Positions 12,901 to 22,929 of a stretch of 64,000 nucleotides of DNA are shown here, one piece after another; the stretch's first letter is position 1; each line of letters opens with the position of its first letter. A program made the translations under genes and the position numbers. Below the pieces are notes generated by a model. It was not told the origin of the DNA. It ran no database searches and worked only from the letters and a program-made list of their open reading frames with translations. This stretch comes from Saccharina japonica. Its lineage: Eukaryota > Sar > Phaeophyceae > Laminariales > Laminariaceae. The DNA is taken from positions 161,321 through 225,320 of the forward strand of contig MEHQ01000233.1 in the NCBI GenBank assembly GCA_008828725.1, given 5' to 3'.

Positions 12901-14552
12901 CCGGGCTCTCGGAATATCTCGTACCAGGTAGGTACAGCAGCAGGTACACGTGAGCACAACGAAAACATGGCCAGCTATGTGCTACCCTAAGTAAAACCTA
13001 TATAACAACTCTTACACGGGTAACGTATGCCAATTCATATCCCGGGTAAGAAACATACCAACTACGTAGTACTCGAATAAAGCCTATTTCGGGGGACCAT
13101 AGTAAATAAGACCAAATATTAATATTGTTAATAAAAATAGGTAAACATATAGGTTTTTGTGTGTACCATAGGTTCTGTTTACTAATGTGCCCTCTAATAG
13201 CAACTCTTACCCGAGTAAAACATACCAAACCATACCCGGGTAAAATCAAGTATGGGGCCACGTTTGAGACACATAACCATCTTGGAAAGCCCGACCCGTC
13301 CTCCGGGTACCGGGAAGCACCCCAAGTTATGAAATACCCGGGTGCTTTGAATCCCAGCTGGTAGGCGGGTATCAACAGTGCCCATGCAGGTAGTGTCACA
13401 AGATAAGCTCATCATTATGTAATATGAGTTTGTGGATAGTACACCTAAGTAGCGGGTACTCTTTGTATCGATCGTGAAAACCTACCAGGGTAAACGAGTC
13501 GGGTACCTGTAGTACAGGTGGAGGTAATATTCCTAAACCTCAGAATACCCACTGTAATACCGCAGGCGTAGCCGGTATACGAAGTGTGTGCGTATGGGTG
13601 GGGGACTTTAATTAATCATGACTTGAGCTACACGTTTTGTGAATTTAGTCATTGATTTATTTAGGAGACGAGACCCCATATAATATTTTGTCAACGTCTA
13701 GATTTAGTATGATTTCATTTCTTGCTTTTTTTTAGGAGACGACGATTCCTTGAGCTAGTGCTAATTTTTATAAAATATGTTTTTCAGGAGACGATAGGAG
13801 GGTTTGAACATACATCCCAGGTATCCAGGTAGAGAGTACTCATGTTATCGAACCCAGTACCATGCACGTAAACCTACAGTACCTACCTACCCACCTTTGA
13901 AATTGTTTTTAGATTCGATACGCCTCCACACACACCGATTGTTATATTCCGACTGATACCCCCGGCAACTGTAGCTCTTGAGAATGTTACGATTGACACC
14001 CTGCCTAGTTCTGTTTTTGTTTCGATTCGATACCCCACTCACCTACCTTATCTCCGATGTTATTACGACTCGACACCCCCCCCCAGTGCCTACCTCTGAT
14101 CATGCTTCGATTCGATACCATCCCCCGCCACCTCTTACTCCCTGAATATGTTTCGATTTGCTACCAGCCCCCCTGCCCAACCTCCGACTATGTGCTCGAT
14201 TCGACTCCCCCTCCCCCCGCCCCCCCTCCCGCCCAATACCTCTGACGTATGTGCTCGATTCCGCTTTGCCCAGAAGAACATCCCGCTGGACAACGGGTAC
14301 GCCGAATGGGTACTCTTTGAGGAGGACGACTACTTTATCAAGTGCCAGGCATCGGAAGCCTTGCTAGACATGTTCTTGAGCGAAACTGCACAGGAAGTCG
14401 AGACCGTCTTTGCCGAGAGAGAGAGGATGAGGGAGAGGTGGAAGGCACAGGCGGAACGCATACCGGCGAGGCCGGCGTGGGCCGCAACCCGGGCGGCTCG
14501 AGTGGCGGCAACGCGCGCGGCTCGGGCAGCGGCGATGGATCTTGAATCCTAA
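3821..14552 (+). CDS. Gene 2: unrecognised 290-aa protein, four exons with giant introns
   Basis: Exons are 3821-3970, 5872-6042, 9432-9704 and 14274-14552. Every junction is phase 0, with donors GTGAGT, GTGAGC and GTGAGC and acceptors GCCAG, CCTAG and CCCAG. Together they give 291 codons including TAA. The product has a charged N-terminus, then ...WKPVIADVIQKLLKSMTL, a Pro-rich acidic stretch (LPPEPEISQLTGEDG, FPPPWAPPPEDLW), a helical middle (DAANAVLAHIRQP) and a C-terminal part that is acidic and then Ala/Arg-rich (RAARVAATRAARAAAMDLES). There is no signal peptide or membrane segment, and I do not recognise the family. Introns of 1.9, 3.4 and 4.6 kb make up 92% of the gene and hold MITEs, a SINE and minisatellites. 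Confidence 0.62.
4030..5640. repeat. AT-rich low-complexity intron filler
   Basis: Most of gene 2 intron 1 is T-rich and built of irregular TTATTCAC/TTACTTA words, dense at 4340-5290. An imperfect MITE-like piece at 4815-4950 resembles the family clustered at 22.9-25.1 kb. No gene seen. Confidence 0.6.
5725..5766. repeat. CTCC/CT pyrimidine array
   Basis: Tandem CTCC units, followed by a further CT run at 5846-5862, form a long pyrimidine region upstream of the gene 2 exon 2 acceptor. Confidence 0.7.
5872..6042 (+). CDS. Gene 2 exon 2
   Basis: Fifty-seven codons from MYELPPEPEISQ to ARVPE, directly after a CT-rich tract and CGCCAG, ending GAG|GTGAGC. A strongly coding, proline-rich acidic exon. 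Confidence 0.65.
6987..7329 (+). mobile_element. tRNA-derived SINE, copy 1 (plus)
   Basis: The 5' head resembles a tRNA: GCCCCGGTGGGCTAGCAGG matches a pol III A box and GCGAGTTCGAGCCCCGCC a B box with TTCGA. A body of about 250 bp follows (CGAGAACCGTAG, GACCCCGGGTCTGAGTTACG), ending AGATAATAAATGGGATGG and an A-run. The same head and body recur in the opposite orientation at 11936-12257, and the body alone at 43181-43424. Copies differ enough to suggest old insertions. Confidence 0.7.
7640..7850. mobile_element. Degenerate MITE cluster (GGACCGTAGT family)
   Basis: Several partial copies of the element with ends like GGGGGACCATAGTAAATAGG and an internal AAATAGGTAAA...ATAGGTTTTTGTG core. Boundaries are unclear. 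Confidence 0.4.
8563..8642. mobile_element. MITE copy, GGGGGACC family
   Basis: Reads GGACCTACGGCACAC...CCTACATATTTACACAT...CAATATTTGGTCCTAAT...TGGTCCCCCGTA, the reverse orientation of the family. Confidence 0.5.
9187..9430. repeat. CCCAC pentanucleotide array abutting an exon
   Basis: About 240 bp of CCCAC/CCACC repeats on the plus strand end directly in the CCCCTAG acceptor of gene 2 exon 3. The complement is a G-rich strand. Confidence 0.8.
9432..9704 (+). CDS. Gene 2 exon 3
   Basis: Ninety-one codons (VKGVARPDRDTVDSVRFMAC to RRSTRFLQ). The acceptor CCCCTAG lies at the end of a 240-bp CCCAC array, and the donor GTGAGC is followed within about 25 bp by a poly-G run. Confidence 0.7.
9826..10620. 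repeat. Minisatellite of about 60-65 bp
   Basis: Around a dozen imperfect units containing ACTTTAATTCCAAGTAGTA, TTAACCATTTTGGTACTGCA and an A-run. Diverged relatives continue to about 11100 and one appears near 11545. It lies in gene 2 intron 3. Confidence 0.7.
10640..10920. repeat. GATC-rich dispersed repeat, copy 1
   Basis: A patchwork of AGATAGATC and TGATCTGTA words plus the marker CTTCCTGGGTTGGATCTGTG. Related blocks lie at 38640-39030, 40070-40290, 49560-50280 and 55865-56090. Confidence 0.5.
11936..12257 (-). mobile_element. tRNA-derived SINE, copy 2 (minus)
   Basis: On the minus strand it begins GTCGCCCCGGTGGTCTAACA, carries a B box GGGGGTTCGAGTCTCC, and has the same body and A-rich 3' end as copy 1. 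It lies in gene 2 intron 3. Confidence 0.72.
12320..13520. repeat. Region rich in the palindrome TACCCGGGTA
   Basis: Many scattered copies of ACCCGGGTA, a short palindrome, in otherwise AT-rich DNA. No gene seen; a MITE lies within it. Confidence 0.5.
13091..13195. mobile_element. MITE copy, GGGGGACC family
   Basis: A clear copy: GGGGGACCATAGTAAATA at one end, the core GTAAACATATAGGTTTTTG, and an inverted GTTCTGTTTACTAATGTGCCC at the other. No coding capacity. Confidence 0.6.
13905..14240. repeat. C-rich imperfect tandem repeat before gene 2 exon 4
   Basis: Units of roughly 45-55 bp containing CGATTCGATACC followed by C-runs repeat up to the exon 4 acceptor. Confidence 0.55.
14274..14552 (+). 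CDS. Gene 2 exon 4 (C-terminal)
   Basis: Ninety-two codons and TAA. It starts KNIPLDNGYAEWVLFEEDDY and ends in an Arg/Ala repeat (AATRAARVAATRAARAAAM). The acceptor TTTGCCCAG follows a C-rich tract. Confidence 0.7.
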   Translation, partial: KNIPLDNGYAEWVLFEEDDYFIKCQASEALLDMFLSETAQEVETVFAERERMRERWKAQAERIPARPAWAATRAARVAATRAARAAAMDLES

Positions 14553-14599
14553 TCCCCTCGTTGACGTTGACCCTTTTTTTTTCTCACATGTTTATTTTT

Positions 14600-14812
14600 C
14601 CAGATGACGATGATACAGATGGTTGCGGTCTAGATGACGATCTAGATCGTGATCTCTGCAGTAGTAGGTGACGATCTCAGATGGTCGCGATCTAGATGAC
14701 GATCTAGATTGCGATCTTTGGGTGGCAAGATCTTGATGGCGATTCTAGATGACGATCTAGATCGCGATCTTGATGACGATTTAGGTGACGACCTAAATCG
14801 TCTAGATCTTGT
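14600..14812. repeat. GATGACGATCTAGATCGCGATCT minisatellite-like block
   Basis: Short repeats built on GATGACGATCTAGAT and GCGATCT follow the gene 2 stop codon. They may lie in its 3' UTR or be intergenic. Confidence 0.55.
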
Positions 14813-14952
14813 ACGTCGATCATGGAATTTGTTCTGGCGGTATTGACGGCGTTGTGGTATTGCTTGAGATAGGGCGTGGGAGGTGGGTCCAACTGTCCCA
14901 GGGATGTTGGGGTGGGGGAAGAGCAGAAGATGCGAGGACGGTGCAAGAGGAA

Positions 14953-14989
<37 letters not shown>

Positions 14990-15000
14990 AAAAGGAGAAA

Positions 15001-15019
15001 NNNNNNNNNNNNNNNNNNN
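15001..15019. other. Assembly gap (19 N)
   Basis: N-run between a poly-G tract (14957-14988) and a GCTT array. It marks an unresolved repeat and limits trust in this joint. Confidence 0.99.

Positions 15020-15114
<95 letters not shown>
15020..15114. repeat. GCTT tetranucleotide array (short allele)
   Basis: About 95 bp of perfect GCTT, followed by CTTTGTGCCTGG 12-mers. It is the counterpart of the 2.7-kb array at 27797-30512 and is probably collapsed at the adjacent gap. Confidence 0.9.
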
Positions 15115-15115
<1 letters not shown>

Positions 15116-15470
15116 TGTGCCTGGCTTTGTGCCTGGCTTTGTGCCTGGCTCCGTGCTTCTCTCTTTTTTATTTTATTTCTCTTTTTATTTTTTCGTTCTC
15201 GTTTTCTTTCTGTTTTTTTATTTCTACTTTTCTTTCGTTCTTTCTTTCTTTCCATTTTTCTGTTTTCTTTTTTTTTTCCTTTCTTTTTTCTTGCTTGCTG
15301 TCTTCCTTGCTGACTTTCTTGCTTTGTGCCTGGCTTTGGGCCTGGCTATGGGCCTGGCTATGGGCCTGAACTTGTGTCTGGCTTTGTGCCTGGCTATGCG
15401 CCTGAACTTGTGTCTGGCTTTGTGTCTGGCTTTGTGCCTGAATTTGTGCCTGGGTTGCTGATTGCTGGCT
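15115..15470. repeat. CTTTGTGCCTGG 12-bp minisatellite and T/C-rich tract
   Basis: Twelve-base units flank a T/C-rich segment. The same arrangement occurs at 30512-30900. Confidence 0.75.
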
Positions 15471-17285
15471 TGCTAGCGTTTTTCTTTCTTTCTTTCTTCA
15501 TTTTCAGCTCGTTTCTTTTTTCGTCTTACCGTTCTTCTTTTTTTCGTTCTTGCGTTATTTATTTGTTTATTTTTTTTAACTGGCTTTTCTGTAGTTTCTG
15601 TATTTTTGGTCTCCTGTTCGATATATATAGTATTTTTTTCAGTGTAAGCACCCGCCCGGCTGGTTGGTTGCTGGTGTATGTAAGTGTGGAACGAGACAGG
15701 AGGCTAGGCTCGCTCTCCGGCGTAGTGCTGGTCGTTCAGACGTTTTGGTGTGTGGCTTCGCAGTGTAGGCGACCCCTACTCGGATTCGCATTCATTCGCA
15801 ATGTTTTGGTAGGGCTTACCTCGTATGCGCCGGGCCAGCTTTTGCTGTGTGGCTGCTGTTGTACTTGTCCTGCCAAAACATTCGAAGCGGCACGGTCGGT
15901 TTCCCGGTACCGTATTGTGCTGGTCATGTAGACGTCTTTGTTTTTATCTTCGCAGTGTAGGGGACTCCTACTCGGATTCGCGTGATTTTGTAGGGCTTAC
16001 ACCGCAAGCGCCGGGCCAGCTTACTGCTGTGTGGCTGCTGGTGTAGATACTTGGATTCGCGTGATTTTGTTGGGTTAACACCGTATGCGCCGGGCCAGCT
16101 AACTGTGTGGCTGCTGGTGTAATTGTCCTACCAAAACACACGAAGCGAAACGGCTGGCCGACTCCGCGGTGCTATATACCGTGGTGTGATGGTCATTCAG
16201 ACGTCTGTCTTTGTTTTCGCAGTGTGGGAGACCCCTGCTATAGAGGCAGGGGCAACAACGACGACATTCGCGATCGGATTGCGTTGTCACCCTTGTCTCA
16301 TCGTTTCATTTATTTTTTTAATTTAGTGCTTCGCCTGGATGGGAGACGGGTGTATTTGTATGTATGTGAATTGCCAGTGAGAGTTTTAAGAGGAGTGTTT
16401 ATATGCGCAAGTCGAGAGGAGGGGATTGATATTGAAACTGAGATTGGGGTTGGGGTTGGGATTGAAATTGAATCTGACGATCGTCGTGAAGGTTGGCCTG
16501 TTGTCTTTGTTTCTCTTGGAGGAGGATGAGCAGAAGGAAGAGGGGCAGGTGGGTATTGGGGGGGGGTGCTTTGGCTCTTTTTTTCTCAAGCGAATATATA
16601 CGCGTTAGTGTTTATTGGAAGATGGTGTCAGTCTCGGTCGTTTTTTTATCTTGTGGAAGAGGTATGGTGTTGTATGATAGCCAAGGCTGCAACCACAGCG
16701 CATGGCATGGTTTTGTATCAAGATATGGTGGCTTGTTGTGGTCTTATTTGAGGCTGGCGATGAACCGCCATCGCCGTTTTTCTCCTGTCGCTGACGGACG
16801 TGACTGAGCGAGGGGGGGAGTGCGCGAGCAGATCGAGTTTCATTTTGTTTTTTGATTCCACTTCTTTTTTTTTCTGCCAGGAGGCGCGTCCAGACAGCGC
16901 AGACAAATTGTAGTTGCAATGTAGCCCGGAGGGGGAGGGAGAAGACAACTGTTAGATAGGTGAATAATTGGTTTTGAAGCGTCGAGCCTTCGTTTGATAC
17001 GAGTCCAGAGCTCCGTTCATTTTTTCTTTGTAGTAGTTGGTAGGGGGGTTGCTGCAAATACAGGTGGCGTTTTGTTTTGTTTTTGGGGACAACGGGGGCA
17101 GGTTTTAAGGGCCTGTGGCCTGGTTGCTGTGCAGTTGGAGCGCCGGTGGTGGCAGAGACCCGAACTGGTGACGGTAATGGGCCATGAAAAACTGTGCTGC
17201 TTTTTTTTGTTTGTTTTGTTATCTACGGTTGAGAAAGAAAATCGAGAGAAGAGGGAAGGGGGGGGGGTATATAGGGAGAGAGAGA

Positions 17286-20200
17286 GGGGGGGTGGCGTAT
17301 GTGTGCGTGTATGTGTAAAACGAACAACCGGTGGCGGATAAGTCTGAATAGCCGGCTGTTTCCACTCCTAGTAGGAGGACCCCGGCGAAGCTGAGTCCAC
17401 CCTGGGTGTGGGCAAGGGGAAGGGGAAGGGGGATATGCAAAGGGCGACGGATGGTAAGCGTCACATCCATCGGGTGGTGTTGGCCGGGCGCGTGCGGTTT
17501 TGTTGCTTTGGTGTGTCGTTGTCTTGGTCTCCAGTCCTTCCCCTGACTTGACTGACGCTTTTTTGTCTTGGCGCACGAGTATGGCCTGTTCGCAGCTAAC
17601 GTGTTGCGGTTACCAGTTGTTGTGTACATACCAGTGTTGGGTGGCAGAAGGTGTGTGGATGACAGACGACGTTGGATGGCGAACAATATTGGATAGCAGA
17701 CGGTGTTGGGTGCCAAACGGTATTGGATGGTAGAAGGTGTTGGATGGCAGGCGGTATTGGGTGACAGACGGAACTGGATGGAAGAAGGTGTGTTGTATGG
17801 CAGACAGTGTTGGATGACACACGGTGTTGGATGGCAGACAATGTTGGATGGGAGGTGGTGTGTTGGATGACAGACGATGTTGGATGGCAGACAGTGTGGG
17901 ATGGCAGAAGATGTTAGATAGCAGACGATGTTGGATGTCAGATAATGTCGGATGGCAGTAGGTGTCGGAGGGCAGACAGTATTGGATAGCAGAAGGGCGG
18001 GGGGGGGGGGGGGACGGACGGACCGACGGACGGGGAAAGAAGGAGAAAATAGATGGAGAGGTGGGGCGTGGTGAGCCCGCGCACGTCCATCGGAAGGAGA
18101 TGGGGGGAGGGAGTGAGGGAGGGAGGGAGGGAGGAAAGCGTTTTAGTATGTTAGCAGTAGCACTTGCCTTTCCGCCGTTTTTTTTATTGTTTTTTGTTAC
18201 TGACACAATTGGCGGGGAATGCAAATACTGTGGGCGGTGAAGTTTCTGGGTCGGCATACCGCCCAAGGGAGTGGGGGTGATGGAGGAAGGGAGGGCGTAA
18301 AAAATCAAAACAAAAATATAGCGGCGGGGGGTATGGAGATGCGCGGGGCGTGCACATGCGTGTCGTAAGAGGAACGGGGGAGGGGACGGACGGACGGACG
18401 GACGGACGGACGGACGAGGATCGAAGGAGAAAAAAGATGGATAGGTGGCGCGTGTTGAACCCGCGTACGTCCACGGGAAGGGTATGGGGGGAGGGAAGGA
18501 GGGTGGGAGGGAAGATCGGGGGAAAACGTTTTAGCAAGTTTGCAGTAACGCTTGCGTTTTGTTTTTGGTCGCCTGACACAACTGGCGGGGAACGCATATA
18601 GTATGGGCGGAATTTTCTGGATCGGCAGACCACCCACGGGAGAGGGGGGGGGGGGGGGGGGAAAAAAAAAAAAAAAAAAAAAAGGGGGGGGGGGGGGGGG
18701 GGGGGGGGGGGTTTATGTGTGCGTGTATGTGTAAAACGAACAACCGGTGGCGGAAAATTCTGAATAACCGGTTGTTTCCACTTGTAGTAGGAGGACCCCG
18801 GCGAAGCTGAGTCTGCCCTGGGTGTGGGCAAGCGTAAGGGGAAGGAGGTTATGCAAAGGGCGACGGGTGATAAGCGTCATATCCACCGGGTGGTGTTGAC
18901 CGGATGCGAGCGGTTTTGTTGTTTTGGTGTGTCGTTGTCTTGGCCTTCAGTCCTTCCCGTGGCTTGACTGACGTTTTGTTTTGTCTTGGTGCACGCGTAT
19001 GATCTGTTTGCAGCTAACGTGTTGTGGTTGCCAGTTGTTGTGTACATACCAGTGTTGGATGACAGAAGGTGTGTGGATGGCGGACAATATTGGATGGCAG
19101 ACGGTGTTGGGTGGCAGACGATATTGGGTGGGTGGTAGAAGGTGTTGGGTGGCAGACGGTATTGGGTGATCGACGGAATTGGATGGGAGAAGGTGTGTTG
19201 GATGGCAGACAGTGTTAGATGACAGACAATCTTGGATGGCAGACAATGTTGGATGGGAGGTGGTGTGTATGATGACAGACGATGTTGAGTGGCAGACAGT
19301 GTGAGAGGGCATAAGGTGTTGGATAGCAGACGATGTTGGATGGCGGATAATGTCGGATGGCAGTAGGTGTCGGAGGGAAGATAGTGTTGGGATAGCACAA
19401 GGGCGGCGGCGGGGGAGGGACGGACGGACGGACGGGGAAAGAAGGAGAAAATAGTTGGAGAGGTGGCGCGTGGTGAGCCCGCGCACGTCCATCGGAAGGA
19501 GATGGGGGGAGGGAGTGAGGGAGGGAGGGAGGGAGGAAAGCGTTTTAGTATGTTAGCAGTAGCACTTGCCTTTCCGCCGTTTTTTTTATTGTTTTTTGTT
19601 ACTGACACAATTGGCGGGGAATGCAAATACTGTGGGCGGTGAAGTTTCTGGGTCGGCATACCGCCCAAGGGAGTGGGGGTGATGGAGGAAGGGAGGGCGT
19701 AAAAAATCAAAACAAAAATATAGCGGCGGGGGGTATGGAGATGCGCGGGGCGTGCACATGCGTGTCGTAAGAGGAACGGGGGAGGGGACGGACGGACGGA
19801 CGGACGGACGGACGGACGAGGATCGAAGGAGAAAAAAGATGGATAGGTGGCGCGTGTTGAACCCGCGTACGTCCACGGGAAGGGTATGGGGGGAGGGAAG
19901 GAGGGTGGGAGGGAAGATCGGGGGAAAACGTTTTAGCAAGTTTGCAGTAACGCTTGCGTTTTGTTTTTGGTCGCCTGACACAACTGGCGGGGAACGCATA
20001 TAGTATGGGCGGAATTTTCTGGATCGGCAGACCACCCACGGGAGAGGGGGGGGGGGAGGGCGCAAAAAACAAAAAGCAAAAATAGCGGCGCGGGGCGTGT
20101 GCATGCGTGGCGTATGTGTGCGTGTATGTGTAAAACGAACAACCGGTGGCGGAAAATTCTGAATAACCGGTTGTTTCCACTTGTAGTAGGAGGACCCCGG

Positions 20201-21281
20201 CGAAGCTGAGTCTGCCCTGGGTGTGGGCAAGCGTAAGGGGAAGGAGGTTATGCAAAGGGCGACGGGTGATAAGCGTCATATCCACCGGGTGGTGTTGACC
20301 GGATGCGAGCGGTTTTGTTGTTTTGGTGTGTCGTTGTCTTGGCCTTCAGTCCTTCCCGTGGCTTGACTGACGTTTTGTTTTGTCTTGGTGCACGCGTATG
20401 ATCTGTTTGCAGCTAACGTGTTGTGGTTGCCAGTTGTTGTGTACATACCAGTGTTGGATGACAGAAGGTGTGTGGATGACAGACGACGTTGGATGGCGGA
20501 CAATATTGGATAGCAGACGGTGTTGGGTGGCAGACGGTATTGGGTGGCAGAAGGTGTTGGATGGCAGACGGTATTGGGTGATCGACGGAATTGGATGGGA
20601 GGTGTGTTGGATGGCAGACAGTGTTAGATGACAGACAATCTTGGATGGCAGACAATGTTGGATGGGAGGTGGTGTGTATGATGACAGACGATGTTGAGTG
20701 GCAGACAGTGTGAGAGGGCATAAGGTGTTGGATAGCAGACGATGTTGGATGGCGGATAATGTCGGATGGCAGAAGGTGTCGGAGGGAAGATAGTGTTGGG
20801 ATAGCACAAGGGCGGGGGCGGGGGAGGGACGGACGGACGGACGGGGAAAGAAGGAGAAAATAGTTGGAGAGGTGGCGCGTGGTGAGCCCGCGCACGTCCA
20901 CCGGAAGGAAATGGGGGGAGGGAGGGAGGAAAGCGTTTTAGTATGTTAGCAGTAGCACTTGCCTTTCCGCCGTTTTTTTATTGTTTTTTGTTACTGACAC
21001 AATTGGCAGGGAATGCAAATACTGTGGGCGGTGAAGTTTCTGGGTCGGCATACCGCCCAAGGGAGTGGGGGTGATGGAGGAAGGGAGGGCGTAAAAAATC
21101 AAAACAAAAATATAGCGGCGGGGGGTATGGAGATGCGCGGGGCGTGCACATGCGTGTCGTAAGAGGAACGGGGGAGGGGACGGACGGACGGACGGACGGA
21201 CGGACGGACGAGGATCGAAGGAGAAAAAAGATGGATAGGTGGCGCGTGTTGAACCCGCGTACGTCCACGGGAAGGGTATGG
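17286..21281. repeat. 1.4-kb tandem repeat array, about three units
   Basis: Units start near 17290, 18714 and 20108 at the landmark GTGTGCGTGTATGTGTAAAA. Each contains a GGACCCCGGCGAAGCTGAGT segment, a 17-bp minisatellite, a GACG run and two related blocks with GTACGTCCACGGGAAGG or CACGTCCATCGGAAGG. The third unit stops at the N at 21282. Minus-strand open frames across the units follow the repeat and are not treated as genes. Confidence 0.85.
17635..17995. repeat. 17-bp minisatellite GTTGGATGGCAGACGGT
   Basis: About twenty imperfect 17-mers. Because 17 is not a multiple of 3 and the unit lacks minus-strand stops, all minus frames stay open and yield a 17-residue Cys/His/Pro/Gln-rich periodic peptide. 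Confidence 0.8.
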
Positions 21282-21282
21282 N
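21282..21282. other. Assembly gap (single N)
   Basis: One N interrupts the third 1.4-kb unit and joins it to unrelated AT-rich DNA, a likely contig join. Confidence 0.95.
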
Positions 21283-21344
21283 TTAATTTGTGCCAATGTT
21301 CGCCGGAGGAACATTTTTTTACGGTTACATCACAAAGCGCCCCT

Positions 21345-21515
21345 TTTTTATTCAAATTTAATCAACTACTGTAATCATGATTATGTTCAATAATCAACTA
21401 ATCATGACTAGTTGATTTATAATCAACAATCAACAAGAATTAATCACATCACGTGATTAAAATTAATCACCAAAATTAATCATAATCAACACGTGATTAT
21501 GAGTTGATGTACATC
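21345..21515. repeat. TAATCA-type AT-rich palindromic cluster
   Basis: Dense alternation of TAATCA, TGATTA and AATCAAC words with CACGTGATTA, which would form many small hairpins. No gene seen. Confidence 0.5.
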
Positions 21516-22479
21516 CCTAAACCCTACTCTACTGCGAGGGATACGAAGATAATCGTCGCAAAATGATTATGATTCAAGTCTTGGAATTGGAACAATGTCG
21601 GAAGTCAAAATTATAATAACATTACGTACGGTGTTACGTATTAACATTTTTAATAGGTGATATATTTGTATACCTATTAAATTTATTAATATTAAAGAAT
21701 ACTCTGGTATTCATATTTGTAAACTTAGACTTTGAATGGCTGCCACCGCTGCACCCATTCATCTGTTTTGATAACTTTGATGAGGCGAGTTCACGTATAT
21801 ATTGCGACTGCTGTTTTCCGACCACGAACCATTACGAAGACGACCCGGTCGCAAAATTTCAGATTCCGCAATGCGTTTTAGCATCACTAAATTCAAAGTC
21901 AAAACGAATATTTTACATACGTACGGCACGTATTCTAAAATCGACAAAGTTTTCAAATTAATGACTTTTTCGGTGAGTGTTGTTCATCATCATGTCACCC
22001 ATCATCATACATCATGTCAATATCATACCATAACTATCATATCATGGCCTTATTTCACTTATTTTCGCTCGTGACGATTCACTTTTTGGGGACAAATTAC
22101 TTGGGTTTAGTGTGGGGTACCGTTTGTATAGGGCATTCACCGTCGCAAAAGCAACATCATTACGTATGAGTACGTATCATACGTACAGGCACGAGTACCA
22201 TCAAGCACTGGACTACAAAAAAAGCAGTATGTACTCCAATCTGTTTCAAAATATAAAGCGCTCTTTCGTATTAATATTAAAACAAAACGGTTCTTATGTG
22301 TCCGGACAAAGTTATTAATAGTGGTAGACGGGGTATCATAGACACTCATTTCTTATTTCGTCGAGTCGCACCCGAACCCAGGCAGATCACCGAAGGCCGG
22401 TTAGACAGACGGCTACGAGTAGAGGCATAAAGGTGAAGTGGTAGTGTTACGTATAACGAGCTCCTTATCGTCCTTGCAG

Positions 22480-22641
22480 CTTTCTTGGTGCACGAGTACG
22501 GGGGCGGGGCTCTCGAGGCGGTGAACTACAACAACAGTTGCCGGAAGCCACTAGCAAAGCTGCCTGGGGCTACCCAGCTCCTCGGGAAGGGGTCGGCGAA
22601 GAACAACGAGCGGCCAACTCTTCTTCGTGCTTCTTTCGAAG
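22480..22641 (+). CDS. Isolated candidate exon
   Basis: Acceptor CGTCCTTGCAG, then two bases and 53 codons (FLVHEYGGGALEAVNYNNSC ... NNERPTLLRASFE) plus one base before GTATTT. Composition is GC-rich and coding-like in AT-rich surroundings. Phase is 1 at both ends. No partner exon in matching phase was established and the product is not recognised. Confidence 0.4.
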
Positions 22642-22929
22642 GTATTTCGCCAGAGCTACGAGTAGTATAAAAGAGCTATTGATTGCAGGGACAAAGGGAT
22701 ACTCTGCCTTTATCCTCACAGCCGGCTTGTTAGGCTCTTGAGTTGGGTGGGTGGACTTCGCGGACAGTTAGGTTTTGGTTGGGTGGCGCAGCACGCCAAT
22801 TCGCTGGCTTTTGCCTGGCAGAGCAGTCTTTATCGACACAACATAACACAAGGCCGGCGGCAGTCACATCAGTCAGGAACAATCACACGCCGAACTCCGC
22901 AAATTGCATCGCACTGATAACAGCAAGCA

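Larger units (their letters stand above)
15019..20060. repeat. Segmental duplication block A (about 5 kb)
   Basis: Nearly identical to 30395-35507 at an offset of about 15.43-15.45 kb, with small indels only. It covers the 12-mer tract, a roughly 200-bp repeat set at 15710-16290, a unique-looking 16.3-17.2 kb part and about two 1.4-kb tandem units. The block starts next to an N gap. Confidence 0.85.

Noticed and set aside
17610-20901. Minus-strand open frames of 110-277 codons in the 1.4-kb units, repeated at 33.0-35.2 kb and 26.0-27.0 kb
   Set aside because: They follow the 17-bp minisatellite and Pro/Ser-rich GGGA tracts, overlap in several frames at once, and show no splice signals or recognisable domain.
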